Position numbers and translations under genes: made by a program. A stretch of DNA of 64,000 nt, from assembly GCF_007197735.1 (NCBI RefSeq), contig NZ_CP041637.1, positions 3,133,001-3,197,000 of the forward strand. Reading direction: 5' to 3'. Below the pieces are notes generated by a model. The model worked only from the letters and a program-made list of their open reading frames with translations, had not been told where the DNA came from and ran no database searches. Shown here one piece after another: positions 26,201 through 37,132 of the stretch. This stretch comes from Formosa sediminum. GTDB lineage: Bacteria; Bacteroidota; Bacteroidia; Flavobacteriales; Flavobacteriaceae. Position 1 is the first letter of the stretch; each line of letters opens with the position of its first letter.

Positions 26201-28789
26201 TTAGAATAAAGTGGGTTCCGAATCTTGATTCAAGTCATCTATATCCAAATCTTCATCATCAATATCATTACCATCTTCTTCTCTTTCGTAAGGAAGCGGA
26301 TCTAACAAATTAATATGTTTTACTTTATCTGTAGTTAACTGATTTCCTAATGCTTTAATGCCTTTTACTGAAATAAATTCTTCAAGATTTACGTGTTGAT
26401 TTTCTTTTTGTTCTTTACCGCGTTCTTTACCAAAAACAATCTCTGCTACTGGCAACCAATCTGTAGATACTATTTCTAAATGAGATTTATCGTGTTCCGA
26501 TATAAACATTTCTTCTTTATTTTCATTATCTATTACAAATCGCTTCACGTAATAACGCTCTTTTTCTCCTTCGTAATATATTGCTGAAATTGGTTTTTCT
26601 GGAATCCATTTTTCAAGCACAACCATATCGTTATCAAAATGTGCCGTTAATTCTGGTAAAATAGTTTTCACATAACCTGACTGATTGATAATTAACAAAC
26701 GATCTTCGCCTTTAAACTCGCCTAACAACTCACCTCTACCATCTACATTTAAACGACGTACCGTGTCATCAAACCAAATTTTACGTGGTTTTAAAGTAGA
26801 CACTCCTTTTTCTTTAAGTTCTATTCTTTTAACCGGGAATTTGCTAACCAAGTTCCCTTTAGAAGCCCTACCTTTAATTAGAATATCAGAAAAATCTAAA
26901 TCCCACTTTAACTTCTTTATACTTCCTACCTGACGCAGTAAAATGGTCACAACTTCTGCTTCACCATTAGGGTTTGCAGAAAAATACAATCCGGTAGACC
27001 CTTTTGCCCCTGTAGTTAAATCGTATTCTTTATCGCGAGTAATAGCGGTAACAGCAAAACGTTTTACATAGGTAGGACCTTTAGCGCCATCTCGATAAAT
27101 CATATTATAAATAGTACGCTTATCTTTTTTCTTAAAAACAGCAACATGAATAATATCTTTACCTACAAAAGTTTTAGAATCTACCTTTGTAACCATCATT
27201 TTACCACTTTTGGTAAACACAATTATATCATCAATATCACTGCAATCTCCAACATACTCATCGCGTTTTAAAGAGGTACCTACAAACCCCTCTATTCGAT
27301 TAACATAAAGTTTTGTGTTCCGGATTATAACTTTCGTAGCGTCTACATCATCAAAAATTCTAATTTCAGTCTTGCGTTCACGCCCTTCTCCATATTCTTT
27401 TTTCAATCTTGCAAAATACGCTATAGCATAATCAATTAGATGACTTAAGTGATGTTTTACTTCAGCTATTTGCTCATCTAAAGCATCAATTTTTTGTTGT
27501 GCTTTATCAATATCAAACTTAGAAATACGCTTAATTCTAATCTCGGTTAACCTTACTATATCGTCTTCAGTAACTAAACGTTTTAAGTGCTTAACATGTG
27601 GTTTTAAACCGGAATCTATAGCTTTAATTACCCCTTCCCAAGTTTCTTCTTCTTCAATATCACGATAAATTCTGTTTTCTATAAAAATACGTTCTAGAGA
27701 AGCAAAATGCCAAAGTTCCTCGAACTCACCCAATTTGATTTCTAATTCGCTTTTTAATAACTGAACCGTATTATCGGTAGAGCGACGAAGCATTTCTGAG
27801 ACGCCTATAAATAATGGTTTATTATCTTCTATAACACATCCTAAGGGCGATACAGAAGTCTCGCAACTTGTGAATGCATACAATGCATCTATTGTTTTAT
27901 CTGGAGAAATTCCAGCGGGAAGATGTACTAATATCTCTACATCTGCAGCTGTGTTATCTTCAATTTTCTTAATTTTAATCTTACCCTTATCGTTTGCTTT
28001 AAGTATTGAATCTATAAGCGACGATGTATTTGTTCCAAAAGGAATTTCTGTGATAACTAGAGTATTTTTATCTAATTGAGAGATTTTTGCCCGAATACGC
28101 ACACGACCGCCACGTAAACCATCGTTGTAATTGGTAAAATCTGCAATTCCTGCAGTTGGGAAATCGGGTAAAATTGTAAAACGTTTACCCTTTAAATGTT
28201 TAATGGAAGCATCTATTAACTCAATAAAATTATGAGGTAAAATTTTTGTAGACAATCCTACAGCGATACCTTCACCACCTTGCGCTAATAACAAAGGAAA
28301 CATAACTGGTAAATTTACAGGCTCTTTTCGGCGACCATCGTAAGAAGCCTGCCACTCTGTAATTTTAGGATTATACACCACATCTAAAGCAAATTTAGAC
28401 AAACGTGCCTCTATATACCTGGATGCCGCTGCACTATCTCCAGTTAAAATATTACCCCAGTTCCCTTGTGTATCTATTAATAAATCTTTCTGCCCGATTT
28501 GCACCATAGCATCTGCAATACTTGCATCTCCGTGCGGATGATACTGCATAGTATGTCCTACAATATTGGCTACCTTATTATAACGACCATCATCTAAATC
28601 TTTCATAGAATGCATAATCCTACGCTGCACAGGTTTAAATCCATCTTCAATAGCAGGTACAGCACGTTCTAAAATAACATAAGATGCATAATCTAAAAAC
28701 CAATCTTTGTACATTCCAGACACCCTAGTAATTGTCTCTTGATCTTCTGGAAGATTAGTATTTAATTCGTCGTTATCACTTTCTATCAT
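26201..28789 (-). CDS. parC: DNA topoisomerase IV subunit A
   Basis: ParC is the DNA cleaving and rejoining subunit of topoisomerase IV, which separates daughter chromosomes. The 862-residue protein has the winged-helix domain with catalytic Tyr125 in AAASRYIEARLSK, the tower and coiled-coil regions, and a C-terminal beta-propeller-like half with degenerate repeats (VGDCSDIDDIIVFTKSGKMM and others), ending in an acidic tail (EDGNDIDDEDLDIDDL). Together with parE upstream in the same operon this favours ParC over GyrA. The small gene at 28796 separates it from parE; spacing is 6 bp. Confidence 0.93.
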   Translation of the reverse strand: MIESDNDELNTNLPEDQETITRVSGMYKDWFLDYASYVILERAVPAIEDGFKPVQRRIMHSMKDLDDGRYNKVANIVGHTMQYHPHGDASIADAMVQIGQKDLLIDTQGNWGNILTGDSAAASRYIEARLSKFALDVVYNPKITEWQASYDGRRKEPVNLPVMFPLLLAQGGEGIAVGLSTKILPHNFIELIDASIKHLKGKRFTILPDFPTAGIADFTNYNDGLRGGRVRIRAKISQLDKNTLVITEIPFGTNTSSLIDSILKANDKGKIKIKKIEDNTAADVEILVHLPAGISPDKTIDALYAFTSCETSVSPLGCVIEDNKPLFIGVSEMLRRSTDNTVQLLKSELEIKLGEFEELWHFASLERIFIENRIYRDIEEEETWEGVIKAIDSGLKPHVKHLKRLVTEDDIVRLTEIRIKRISKFDIDKAQQKIDALDEQIAEVKHHLSHLIDYAIAYFARLKKEYGEGRERKTEIRIFDDVDATKVIIRNTKLYVNRIEGFVGTSLKRDEYVGDCSDIDDIIVFTKSGKMMVTKVDSKTFVGKDIIHVAVFKKKDKRTIYNMIYRDGAKGPTYVKRFAVTAITRDKEYDLTTGAKGSTGLYFSANPNGEAEVVTILLRQVGSIKKLKWDLDFSDILIKGRASKGNLVSKFPVKRIELKEKGVSTLKPRKIWFDDTVRRLNVDGRGELLGEFKGEDRLLIINQSGYVKTILPELTAHFDNDMVVLEKWIPEKPISAIYYEGEKERYYVKRFVIDNENKEEMFISEHDKSHLEIVSTDWLPVAEIVFGKERGKEQKENQHVNLEEFISVKGIKALGNQLTTDKVKHINLLDPLPYEREEDGNDIDDEDLDIDDLNQDSEPTLF

Positions 28790-28795
28790 TAATAA

Positions 28796-29278
28796 TTACG
28801 CTTTATTTGAAATATTCTTTTTTACTATTTTACTTAGAGATTGCCCAATATACTTTCGTTTTCGTTGCGTCACTAAAGTTGTATTAAATCGCTCCTTTAC
28901 TGTAGCTCCACTATCACTTTTAATATACAACACTAAACACCTATATATTAGATAGTTTTTAAATTTAAAACCAATTAAATTTTCTTTATAAAACTCAATC
29001 TCATGTGTTCTATAATTAATTTTTTCAGACAATAGTAACCCTTTGTTTGTTACTACAACTTGTTCGCCATCGCTATCATACTCAAAGTATTTTCCTATTC
29101 TATATACTGCTAAAAACACTACCATAAAAACCGACAGCACAATAACAAAAGTTAATCCAAAATTAGATGTTAAGTCGCTAAATGCTTTAAAAACCGTAGC
29201 CATGATAATAGCTAAGACAATTAAAACAAAATACACTGAAATTATAGTGTTTTTTACATGCCCGTTATCCGTTCTCAT
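28796..29278 (-). CDS. Small membrane protein between parE and parC
   Basis: The 160-residue protein has two membrane helices (about residues 12-32 and 36-56) followed by a basic cytosolic domain ([22 protein letters not shown]) that looks like a small PH-like fold. It overlaps the parE stop by 14 bp and ends 6 bp before parC, so the three genes are almost certainly translated together. I recognise no named family. Whether it has anything to do with topoisomerase IV is an open question. Confidence 0.75.
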   Translation of the reverse strand: MRTDNGHVKNTIISVYFVLIVLAIIMATVFKAFSDLTSNFGLTFVIVLSVFMVVFLAVYRIGKYFEYDSDGEQVVVTNKGLLLSEKINYRTHEIEFYKENLIGFKFKNYLIYRCLVLYIKSDSGATVKERFNTTLVTQRKRKYIGQSLSKIVKKNISNKA

Positions 29279-31133
29279 TTTTTTCTGCGACTAAATCTAT
29301 TTCTACTTTCAGGTTATTTATAATGAATTTTTGACGCGTAGGTGTGTTTTTTCCCATATAGAATTCTAATAACTCCTCTATAGACATATCTTTATCTAAC
29401 ATGACAGGCTCTAAACGAATATTATCACCAATAAAATGCTTAAACTCGTCTGGAGAAATTTCACCCAACCCTTTAAATCGTGTAATCTCTGGCTTAGGTT
29501 TTAATTGATCGATAGCATTAACACGCTCTTGTTCTGAGTAGCAATAAATTGTTTTTTTCTTATTTCTAACTCTAAACAATGGTGTTTGTAAAATATACAA
29601 ATGCCCTTCTTTTATAATCTCTGGGAAAAATTGTAAAAAGAATGTAATTAATAATAATCTAATATGCATTCCATCTACATCGGCATCTGTTGCAATTACA
29701 ATATTATTATACCGTAAGTCTTCCATAGACTCTTCGATATTTAATGCCGCTTGAAGTAAATTAAATTCTTCATTCTCGTACACAATTTTTTTACTTAAAC
29801 CATAGCAATTTAAAGGCTTCCCTTTTAAACTAAATACAGCTTGAGTATTTACATCTCGAGATTTTGTAATACTTCCCGAAGCCGAATCACCCTCGGTAAT
29901 AAATAACGTAGACTCTAAATTACGTTCATTTTTAATATCACCAAAATGCACACGACAATCTCTTAATTTTTTATTGTGAAGACTAGCTTTTTTAGCACGA
30001 TCTTTAGCTAATTTTCTAATTCCAGATAATTCTTTACGTTCGCGTTCTGCTTGTAGAATTTTTCGCTGAATTTTATCTGCTGAATCCGGATTTTTATGAA
30101 GAAAATTATCTAAATACGTCTTTATAAAATCATTTACATAGGTTCGCACCGTAGGCAATTCTCCTCCCATATCTGTAGAACCTAACTTTGTTTTAGTCTG
30201 GCTCTCAAAAACAGGTTCCATCACTTTTATAGCTATTGCCGTAACAATAGATTTTCTCACATCTGAAGCATCATAATTTTTACCATAAAATTCACGAACT
30301 GTTTTTACAACAGCTTCACGAAATGCAGATAAATGCGTTCCTCCTTGGGTTGTATTTTGCCCATTAACAAATGAATGATATTCTTCGGAATACTGCGTTT
30401 TACTATGCGTTAAAGCAACTTCAATATCGTCGCCTTTTAAGTGAATAATAGGATAAACCATATCACTTTCTTTAATATTTTCGCTAAGTAAATCTTTTAA
30501 ACCATTTTCACTGTAGTATTTTTCACCATTATAAACTATAGTTAAACCTGGGTTTAAATACACATAATTTTTAAGCATTTTCTCGACATACTCATTTCTA
30601 AATTTATAATTTTTAAAAATGATCTCGTCTGGAATAAAAGTCACCTTTGTTCCTTTACGTCTCGTAGTTGACTCTAAAAACTCTTGGTTTTTTAAATTAC
30701 CTTGTTCAAACTCGGCTGAAGCAGACTTTCCTTCTCTAGACGATTCTACTCTAAAATAAGAAGATAGTGCATTTACAGCTTTAGTACCTACACCATTTAG
30801 TCCCACAGATTTTTTAAAGGCTCGAGAATCATACTTCCCTCCAGTATTCATCTTAGACACGACATCTACAACTTTACCTAATGGTATACCACGCCCATAA
30901 TCGCGAACAATAACTTTACTACCCTGAATAGAAATCTCTATCGTTTTTCCGGCGCCCATTACAAATTCGTCGATAGAGTTATCCAAAACTTCTTTAAGAA
31001 GAATATAGATACCATCATCTGCAGAAGAGCCATCTCCCAGTTTACCTATATACATCCCCGGTCGCATACGAATATGTTCTTTCCAGTCTAATGAACGTAT
31101 ATTATCTTCGGTATAATTGGTTTGGTCTAGCAT
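29265..31133 (-). CDS. parE: DNA topoisomerase IV subunit B
   Basis: ParE is the ATPase subunit of topoisomerase IV. The 622 residues comprise the GHKL ATPase domain ([37 protein letters not shown]), the transducer, and the TOPRIM domain ([22 protein letters not shown]) followed by the [10 protein letters not shown] motif. The length is close to other flavobacterial ParE proteins. It is first in the parE - membrane protein - parC operon. Confidence 0.95.
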   Translation of the reverse strand: MLDQTNYTEDNIRSLDWKEHIRMRPGMYIGKLGDGSSADDGIYILLKEVLDNSIDEFVMGAGKTIEISIQGSKVIVRDYGRGIPLGKVVDVVSKMNTGGKYDSRAFKKSVGLNGVGTKAVNALSSYFRVESSREGKSASAEFEQGNLKNQEFLESTTRRKGTKVTFIPDEIIFKNYKFRNEYVEKMLKNYVYLNPGLTIVYNGEKYYSENGLKDLLSENIKESDMVYPIIHLKGDDIEVALTHSKTQYSEEYHSFVNGQNTTQGGTHLSAFREAVVKTVREFYGKNYDASDVRKSIVTAIAIKVMEPVFESQTKTKLGSTDMGGELPTVRTYVNDFIKTYLDNFLHKNPDSADKIQRKILQAERERKELSGIRKLAKDRAKKASLHNKKLRDCRVHFGDIKNERNLESTLFITEGDSASGSITKSRDVNTQAVFSLKGKPLNCYGLSKKIVYENEEFNLLQAALNIEESMEDLRYNNIVIATDADVDGMHIRLLLITFFLQFFPEIIKEGHLYILQTPLFRVRNKKKTIYCYSEQERVNAIDQLKPKPEITRFKGLGEISPDEFKHFIGDNIRLEPVMLDKDMSIEELLEFYMGKNTPTRQKFIINNLKVEIDLVAEKNENG

Positions 31134-31173
31134 AGATTTTTAGAGATGAGACGCTAATATAACATTTCGGCTT

Positions 31174-31206
31174 CAAAAATAAAACACTAACCCTAGTATT
31201 TATCAA
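31174..31206 (-). promoter_or_regulatory. Promoter of the topoisomerase IV operon
   Basis: On the minus strand TTG (31204-31206) precedes TATTTTTG (31174-31181) by 22 bp; the parE ATG lies 40 bp downstream. It fits the phylum consensus with a slightly long spacer. Confidence 0.45.
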
Positions 31207-31211
31207 CAAAA

Positions 31212-31237
31212 AGAGCCAATACTTACGTATTGGCTCT
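31212..31237 (-). terminator. Intrinsic terminator after ychF
   Basis: AGAGCCAATAC pairs perfectly with GTATTGGCTCT around four bases. The minus strand continues with TTTTTG, so it ends ychF just upstream of the parE promoter. Confidence 0.88.
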
Positions 31238-31261
31238 GATATTTTATTTAAAAATTTTATG

Positions 31262-32356
31262 TTAAACGTTGAATAAGAAATGCATAACATCTCCATCTTT
31301 AACTATATAATTTTTTCCTTCTACACGCATTTTTCCTGCTTCCTTAACTTTTGCTTCACTGCCGTAGGCTATAAAATCGTCATAAGCAATAACTTCCGCT
31401 CTAATAAAGCCTTTTTCAAAATCGGTATGTATTACTCCTGCAGCCTGCGGTCCCGTTGCTCCAATATCAATAGTCCACGCTCTTACTTCTTTAACTCCTG
31501 CCGTAAAATACGTTTGCTGATTTAACAATTTATATGCAGAACGTATTAACTTAGATGCTCCTGGCTCTTCTAAACCTATATCTTGTAAAAACATCTGGCG
31601 TTCTTCAAAATCGTCTAACTCATTAATATCAGCTTCTGTTCCAACAGCTAAAACCAAAACTTCAGCATTTTCATCTTTTACTGCGTCTTTTACTAAGTCT
31701 ACGTATTTATTTCCAGTACTTGCAGCAGCTTCGTCTACATTACACACATACATCACAGGTTTTGCAGTTATATACTGTGCTGGAGCAACAAACTCATTAT
31801 AATCTTCTTCAGTAAAATCTATCGCTCTTACAGAAACCCCAGCTTCTAAACTTGTTTTAATATGCAATAATACAGCCTCTTCTTTTTGCGCATCTTTATT
31901 CCCTGTTTTTGCCGCACGCTTTACTTTTTCAAGTTTTTTATCTACTGTTTCTAAATCCTTCAATTGCAACTCCATGTCTATCGTTTCTTTATCACGAATT
32001 GGATTTACATTTCCATCTACATGCACAATATTATCATTATCAAAACAGCGTAACACATGCAATATAGCATCTGTCTCCCTAATATTTGCTAAGAATTGAT
32101 TTCCTAGTCCTTCACCTTTACTTGCACCTTTTACCAAACCAGCAATATCAACTATCTCTACTGTTGCAGGCACAACGCGTTCAGGATCAACTAATTGCTC
32201 TAACTTCTCTAATCTTGGGTCTGGCACATTTACAACACCAATATTAGGCTCGATCGTACAAAATGGGAAGTTTGCACTTTGCGCTTTAGCATTAGATAAA
32301 CAATTAAATAAAGTTGACTTTCCAACGTTTGGTAATCCTACAATTCCTGCTTTCAT
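31262..32356 (-). CDS. ychF: Redox-responsive ATPase/GTPase YchF
   Basis: YchF is an Obg-like NTPase that binds ribosomes and acts in stress responses, preferring ATP. The 364-residue protein starts with G1 motif [15 protein letters not shown] (residues 4-18), followed by [30 protein letters not shown], a coiled-coil insertion (residues 125-170) and the C-terminal TGS-like domain ([25 protein letters not shown]). Length and motifs are typical. It is a single-gene unit. Confidence 0.96.
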   Translation of the reverse strand: MKAGIVGLPNVGKSTLFNCLSNAKAQSANFPFCTIEPNIGVVNVPDPRLEKLEQLVDPERVVPATVEIVDIAGLVKGASKGEGLGNQFLANIRETDAILHVLRCFDNDNIVHVDGNVNPIRDKETIDMELQLKDLETVDKKLEKVKRAAKTGNKDAQKEEAVLLHIKTSLEAGVSVRAIDFTEEDYNEFVAPAQYITAKPVMYVCNVDEAAASTGNKYVDLVKDAVKDENAEVLVLAVGTEADINELDDFEERQMFLQDIGLEEPGASKLIRSAYKLLNQQTYFTAGVKEVRAWTIDIGATGPQAAGVIHTDFEKGFIRAEVIAYDDFIAYGSEAKVKEAGKMRVEGKNYIVKDGDVMHFLFNV

Positions 32357-32415
32357 TTTTTCTTTAGGTAATTAGATTAAAGATACAATAACCAAGCCTT
32401 TGGTTTTTGCGAGTG

Positions 32416-32423
32416 CAAATGTA
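32416..32423 (-). promoter_or_regulatory. -7 promoter box of ychF
   Basis: The minus strand reads TACATTTG, an exact consensus, 59 bp before the ATG. No TTG is at the right distance. Confidence 0.45.
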
Positions 32424-32784
32424 AGTAATTATATGAATTTATTTTTATAAAAAACATCTAGCTTTTAACGCAAGCATGTAACTCCACATAAATAAATAAT
32501 CCACCTTCAATATTTAGTTTCCTATTTAACATTTTAAACTGACAAAAAAGACAAGCTAAAAAATTAAAAACCACAGCAAAATTAGGTTTCACATGATTAA
32601 AACTTATACAACTCACACTTATATTACTAAAAAAGAACGTTTTAACTAAGAATAATACAATCAAACACGATTAACAATTAACAATTCTCTAATTCTTAAC
32701 AAAATACCCCACAACTTTGCAAGTAAATTTTAGTTAAATCACTTATTTACATATCTTTAATTAACAACCAATAAAAACAACCTT
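32424..32784. other. Intergenic region upstream of the TonB receptor gene
   Basis: About 360 bp of AT-rich sequence between ychF (minus) and the TonB receptor gene (plus). A 68-residue minus-strand frame (32458-32664) has no gene-like composition. I see only a weak -7-like CAACTTTG near 32711-32719 and no clear hairpin or small RNA. Confidence 0.5.
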
Positions 32785-35502
32785 ATGAAACAATTATCCT
32801 TTTTATTACTCTCTCTTTTTTATTTTCAACTTACCTCGGGACAAACCGTAACAGGAACAATAATAGATGGTGAAGGCTTACCTGTACCTAGTGTTAATAT
32901 TATTGAAAAAGGCACTTCTAATGGCGTAGTCGCCGATTTTGATGGAAATTACAGTATAAATGTTAGCGACAACGCCACATTAGTTTTTAGCTTTGTCGGC
33001 TACAACACCAAAGAAGTTCCGGTAAATGGCCAGACAACATTAAACATTACCCTTATAGAAGGTGTTGGCCTTGATGAAATTGTACTTGTAGGCTCCAGAA
33101 ACTCAAAACGCACGATTACAGATTCTGCTGTACCCGTAGATGTTTTAGATGTTGCAGAAATAGCAACAACTACAGGTAAAGTTGAAGTTAACGAAATTCT
33201 ACAATATGCAGCACCTTCATTTAATGCCAGCAAACAATCTGGATCGGATGGCGCAGATCACGTTGTCCCTGCATCACTTAGAGGCCTAGGGCCGGATCAA
33301 ACCCTAGTATTAATTAACGGAAAACGCAGACACCAATCGTCTTTAGTAAATATTTTCGGGACCCGAGGCCGTGGAAATTCAGGGACCGATTTAAATGCAA
33401 TTCCTGCATCTGCAATTAAAAGGATTGAAGTATTAAGAGATGGCGCCTCTGCTCAATATGGTTCTGACGCAATCGCTGGTGTAATAAACATCGTACTTAA
33501 AGACAATACAGAAGGCATAACTGGAGGGCTTACTTACGGAGCTTACAGCACTGCAATTGGAGATGGATGGGAAAAAAAAACCGGAGAAACATTATATAAT
33601 GTTGAAGGCAAAAACAGACTAGACGGAAAAGATAAAAATTACGATGGAGAAACCGTTAAACTAGACCTAAACTACGGTGTAGACATTGGTAATGATGGCG
33701 GATATGTAAATTTTACAACCGAATTATTATCTCGAGACAACACATTACGCCCTGGTTTTTCTTGGCGTAAAGGTTATGGAAGCGCAGGTGTAGAAAGTTT
33801 TAATTTTATGGTAAATACAGCAATTCCTATAGGAAATACCACAGAAGTTTATGCATTTGGTGGCCGTAACTTTAGAGACACAGAAGCGTATGCTTTTTCT
33901 AGAGATAGTTTTGAAGACGGAGACAACAGAAGTGTGCCGAGCTTATACCCTGATGGGTTCACCCCTAAAATAACATCAAATATCACAGATGTTTCTGTAT
34001 CTGCTGGAGTTAAACATGAAATGAGCAATGGATGGACTTTAGATTTTAATAATACCTATGGTAAAAATAATTTTCATTATTACATAAAGGACAGTAATAA
34101 TGCGTCTATGAAAGATGCTTCGCCAGTAGATTTTGATGCTGGAGGTCACTATCTATCTCAAAATACTACTGGTATAGACTTTAACAAGTATTACGACGCT
34201 GTAGCATCTGGGCTAAGTCTTGCTTTTGGATTAGAATACCGGACTGAAAACTTTGGCATTTTTGCTGGAGAAATTGAATCTTATTCTTTGTACGACGAAA
34301 ATGGTGTTGTGCTTACAAATCCAAGTTTACAAAATGTTGCTACAGATACTAACGGCGATGTTTTACCTGGCGGATCTCAAGGTTTTCCTGGTTATAGCCC
34401 AGATAACGAAGTTGACAGAAGCAGAACAAACTATGGTATCTATTTAGATTCTGAATTAAATGTAACAGATGATTTTTTAATAGGTGGCGCATTACGATTT
34501 GAAAACTATAGCGACCTTGGAAACACTTTTAATTTCAAACTCGCTACCCGATACAAATTACTAAATGAAGCCTTAGCCATAAGAGGGTCTATCTCTACTG
34601 GGTTTAGAGCTCCTTCATTAGCACAACTGTATTATAACTTAATATTTACCAATATAGTTGCTGGAGAATCTATCCCTTCATTACTTTCTGCTAATAACAG
34701 TACAGTAACCAAAGCTTTTGGTATAGAAGATTTAAAAGAAGAAAAAGCATTTAACAGCAGCCTAGGGTTTACCTTTAAGAAAAACGGATTTACCGCAACA
34801 ATAGATGGATATTTAATTAATGTAGATGACCGCATTATTTTAACAGACAACTTTACAGATCAAGCGATTTTAGGACCTTTAAATGTTGATGCTGCTCAAT
34901 TTTTTGCAAATGGTGTAGACACACAAACCACCGGGTTAGATATTGTATTAAACTATAAATTTTCTGTAGGAAACAATAGCAATCTTAACCTTGGATTAAT
35001 AGGAAACTTAAATAAATTAAAAATTAAAAGCATTAACACTCCTGAATTTGAAGGCAGTAGCATGACAGATGAAGAAGCCGAATTAAGATTCTTTAGCCCG
35101 TTTTCACAAGCTTACTTAGAAGCAGCTGCTCCCGATTATAAATTCGGATTAAACCTTGGGTATTCTGTCTCTAAATTTAATGCAAATGTAGCTCTAACAC
35201 AGTTTAGCGAAGTTAAACTCCAAGATTTTCAATGGGTAGACTCACCTCCTGTTACTTTTGAAGAAGCAGATGCTTTAAAACTTGTAGCCACAGATACATA
35301 TAAAGCAAAACTAATTGTAGACTTAAGCTTAGGTTACGCGTTTACCGAAAACATAAATTTAACACTAGGAGCTAATAATTTATTTAACACCTACCCAACT
35401 CCGCAATTTGATGGTTGGTCGGACCAAGGTGGTCTAGCCGACTCTGTACAAATGGGATCTGACGGAAGATACATTTTTACAAGACTTGGTTTTAGTTTCT
35501 AA
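32785..35502 (+). CDS. TonB-dependent outer membrane receptor
   Basis: The 905-residue protein has a signal peptide (about residues 1-19, ending LTSG before Q), a CarboxypepD_reg-like beta-sandwich (residues 22-105, GTIIDGEGLPVPSVNII and FVGYNTKEV), a plug domain (residues about 120-240, QTLVLINGKRRH and EVLRDGASAQYGSDAIAGVINI) and a 22-strand barrel ending in aromatic RYIFTRLGFSF. It takes up an unknown ligand with TonB energy. No SusD-like partner lies next to it, so a polysaccharide utilisation locus is not supported. An A9 run at 33572-33580 lies inside the gene. Confidence 0.93.
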   Translation: MKQLSFLLLSLFYFQLTSGQTVTGTIIDGEGLPVPSVNIIEKGTSNGVVADFDGNYSINVSDNATLVFSFVGYNTKEVPVNGQTTLNITLIEGVGLDEIVLVGSRNSKRTITDSAVPVDVLDVAEIATTTGKVEVNEILQYAAPSFNASKQSGSDGADHVVPASLRGLGPDQTLVLINGKRRHQSSLVNIFGTRGRGNSGTDLNAIPASAIKRIEVLRDGASAQYGSDAIAGVINIVLKDNTEGITGGLTYGAYSTAIGDGWEKKTGETLYNVEGKNRLDGKDKNYDGETVKLDLNYGVDIGNDGGYVNFTTELLSRDNTLRPGFSWRKGYGSAGVESFNFMVNTAIPIGNTTEVYAFGGRNFRDTEAYAFSRDSFEDGDNRSVPSLYPDGFTPKITSNITDVSVSAGVKHEMSNGWTLDFNNTYGKNNFHYYIKDSNNASMKDASPVDFDAGGHYLSQNTTGIDFNKYYDAVASGLSLAFGLEYRTENFGIFAGEIESYSLYDENGVVLTNPSLQNVATDTNGDVLPGGSQGFPGYSPDNEVDRSRTNYGIYLDSELNVTDDFLIGGALRFENYSDLGNTFNFKLATRYKLLNEALAIRGSISTGFRAPSLAQLYYNLIFTNIVAGESIPSLLSANNSTVTKAFGIEDLKEEKAFNSSLGFTFKKNGFTATIDGYLINVDDRIILTDNFTDQAILGPLNVDAAQFFANGVDTQTTGLDIVLNYKFSVGNNSNLNLGLIGNLNKLKIKSINTPEFEGSSMTDEEAELRFFSPFSQAYLEAAAPDYKFGLNLGYSVSKFNANVALTQFSEVKLQDFQWVDSPPVTFEEADALKLVATDTYKAKLIVDLSLGYAFTENINLTLGANNLFNTYPTPQFDGWSDQGGLADSVQMGSDGRYIFTRLGFSF

Positions 35503-35527
35503 ATACAGAAGAAGTTGTAAAACAAAA

Positions 35528-35551
35528 AAAGCCGAGCATACGCTCGGCTTT
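35528..35551 (-). terminator. Terminator between TonB receptor and ferredoxin genes
   Basis: AAAGCCGAGC pairs with GCTCGGCTTT around ATAC. On the minus strand it is followed by seven T, so it ends the ferredoxin gene best; on the plus strand the T-run is only three bases long, a weaker terminator for the receptor gene. Confidence 0.85.
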
Positions 35552-35572
35552 CCAATTAATATTGTAATTAAA

Positions 35573-35950
<378 letters not shown>

Positions 35951-35995
35951 TTGCGGCTAAAATAAAGCCAAAACCTTTCATAACCAAATTAGACT

Positions 35996-37054
35996 ATGAA
36001 TTTAGAGCAAAGAATTAAAGCTTTTATTAAATTAGGCGATTTTATACGCCAGTTTACAAACAACATTCCTCAAAAAAAAGAGAACATTCCTTTTAATGAT
36101 TTATTTTTTGACGGCTTTAAACATCAATTAAAAATAGCTCAGGAACAAAACAAATGGTTTAACACAGACAACTTAACATTTGCACTAAACGGTTGGGCAG
36201 AATCTTTAACGGAAAACAATATTAATACCTGGCTTAAACCGTATACATTCAACTCAAATCCTGCAAAGAGAGTAGCTATAATTATGGCCGGAAATATACC
36301 CTTGGTTGGATTTCACGACTTTCTATCGGTTTTAATAACTGGGCATGAAGTAATTGTAAAACAATCGTCTAACGACAAACACCTATTACCCTTTTTAGCA
36401 AAATATTTAGAATATATAGAGCCAGAATTTAAATCTAAAATCTTATTTGTAGACGGGAAATTAGATCAGTTTGATGCGGTTATAGCAACAGGAAGCGATA
36501 ATACAGCACGTTATTTTGAATATTATTTTAAAGACAAACCGGCTATTATTAGAAAAAACAGAAACTCTGTCGCTGTTTTAACAGGAAATGAAACAACTGA
36601 AGACTTAGAAGGTTTAGCCGATGATATTTTTAGATATTACGGTTTAGGCTGCAGAAATGTTTCAAAATTATACGTGCCAAAGCAGTATGATTTTCAAAAC
36701 TTTTTTCAAGCAATGTATAAGTGGAAAGACGTAATTAACGATCATAAATATGCCAATAATTACGATTACAACAAAGCTGTATATTTAATGAGCGAGTTTG
36801 ATATGTTAGAAAATGGCTTTTTAATGATTAAAGAAGATCCAAGTTTTTCTTCGCCAATTGCAACCCTTTTTTACGAGTACTACAACGATGTAAATTCGCT
36901 AAAAAACGAATTAATTTCAAAAAAGTCTAAAATACAATGCATTGTTTCTAAAGACTTTACAGAACACGAAATTGTTTTCGGAAACACCCAATCCCCAAAG
37001 CTGTGGGATTATGCCGATAACGTTGATACTGTGGCGTTTTTATTAAAAATTTAG
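35996..37054 (+). CDS. LuxC-type acyl-CoA reductase
   Basis: The 352-residue protein matches the acyl-CoA reductase (LuxC) family, aldehyde-dehydrogenase-like enzymes that reduce acyl-CoA/acyl-protein to an aldehyde with NADPH. Visible features are AIIMAGNIPLVGFHD for cofactor binding, KNRNSVAVLTG, and YYGLGCRNVSKLYVP with the likely catalytic Cys near residue 220. No luxAB or other luminescence gene is present. It precedes serC by 78 bp on the same strand. The physiological substrate is unknown. Confidence 0.85.
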   Translation: MNLEQRIKAFIKLGDFIRQFTNNIPQKKENIPFNDLFFDGFKHQLKIAQEQNKWFNTDNLTFALNGWAESLTENNINTWLKPYTFNSNPAKRVAIIMAGNIPLVGFHDFLSVLITGHEVIVKQSSNDKHLLPFLAKYLEYIEPEFKSKILFVDGKLDQFDAVIATGSDNTARYFEYYFKDKPAIIRKNRNSVAVLTGNETTEDLEGLADDIFRYYGLGCRNVSKLYVPKQYDFQNFFQAMYKWKDVINDHKYANNYDYNKAVYLMSEFDMLENGFLMIKEDPSFSSPIATLFYEYYNDVNSLKNELISKKSKIQCIVSKDFTEHEIVFGNTQSPKLWDYADNVDTVAFLLKI

Positions 37055-37132
37055 CATAAAAAATATTAATTTTATTATATAAATTCATCAATTATTTACC
37101 ACCTTTGTGCTTATCACAAAATTATCGAAATA

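Noticed and set aside
31102-31296. A 64-codon minus-strand frame between parE and ychF
   Set aside because: It overlaps the parE start, the parE promoter and the ychF terminator, and its composition (many Ile, Leu, Ser, Tyr, Lys without pattern) is not gene-like.
32458-32664. A 68-codon minus-strand frame upstream of the TonB receptor
   Set aside because: Cys- and Phe-rich, no promoter or start context, typical of chance frames in AT-rich DNA.
33572-33580. A9 run in the TonB receptor gene as a phase-variable or slippery site
   Set aside because: Frame is intact, the run encodes Lys-Lys in a variable loop and no functional truncated product would result. It shows that such runs also occur by chance, which weakens the dnaX case a little.
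35996-37054. Bioluminescence (lux) locus
   Set aside because: Only a LuxC-family reductase is present; no luciferase, LuxD or LuxE genes are nearby.
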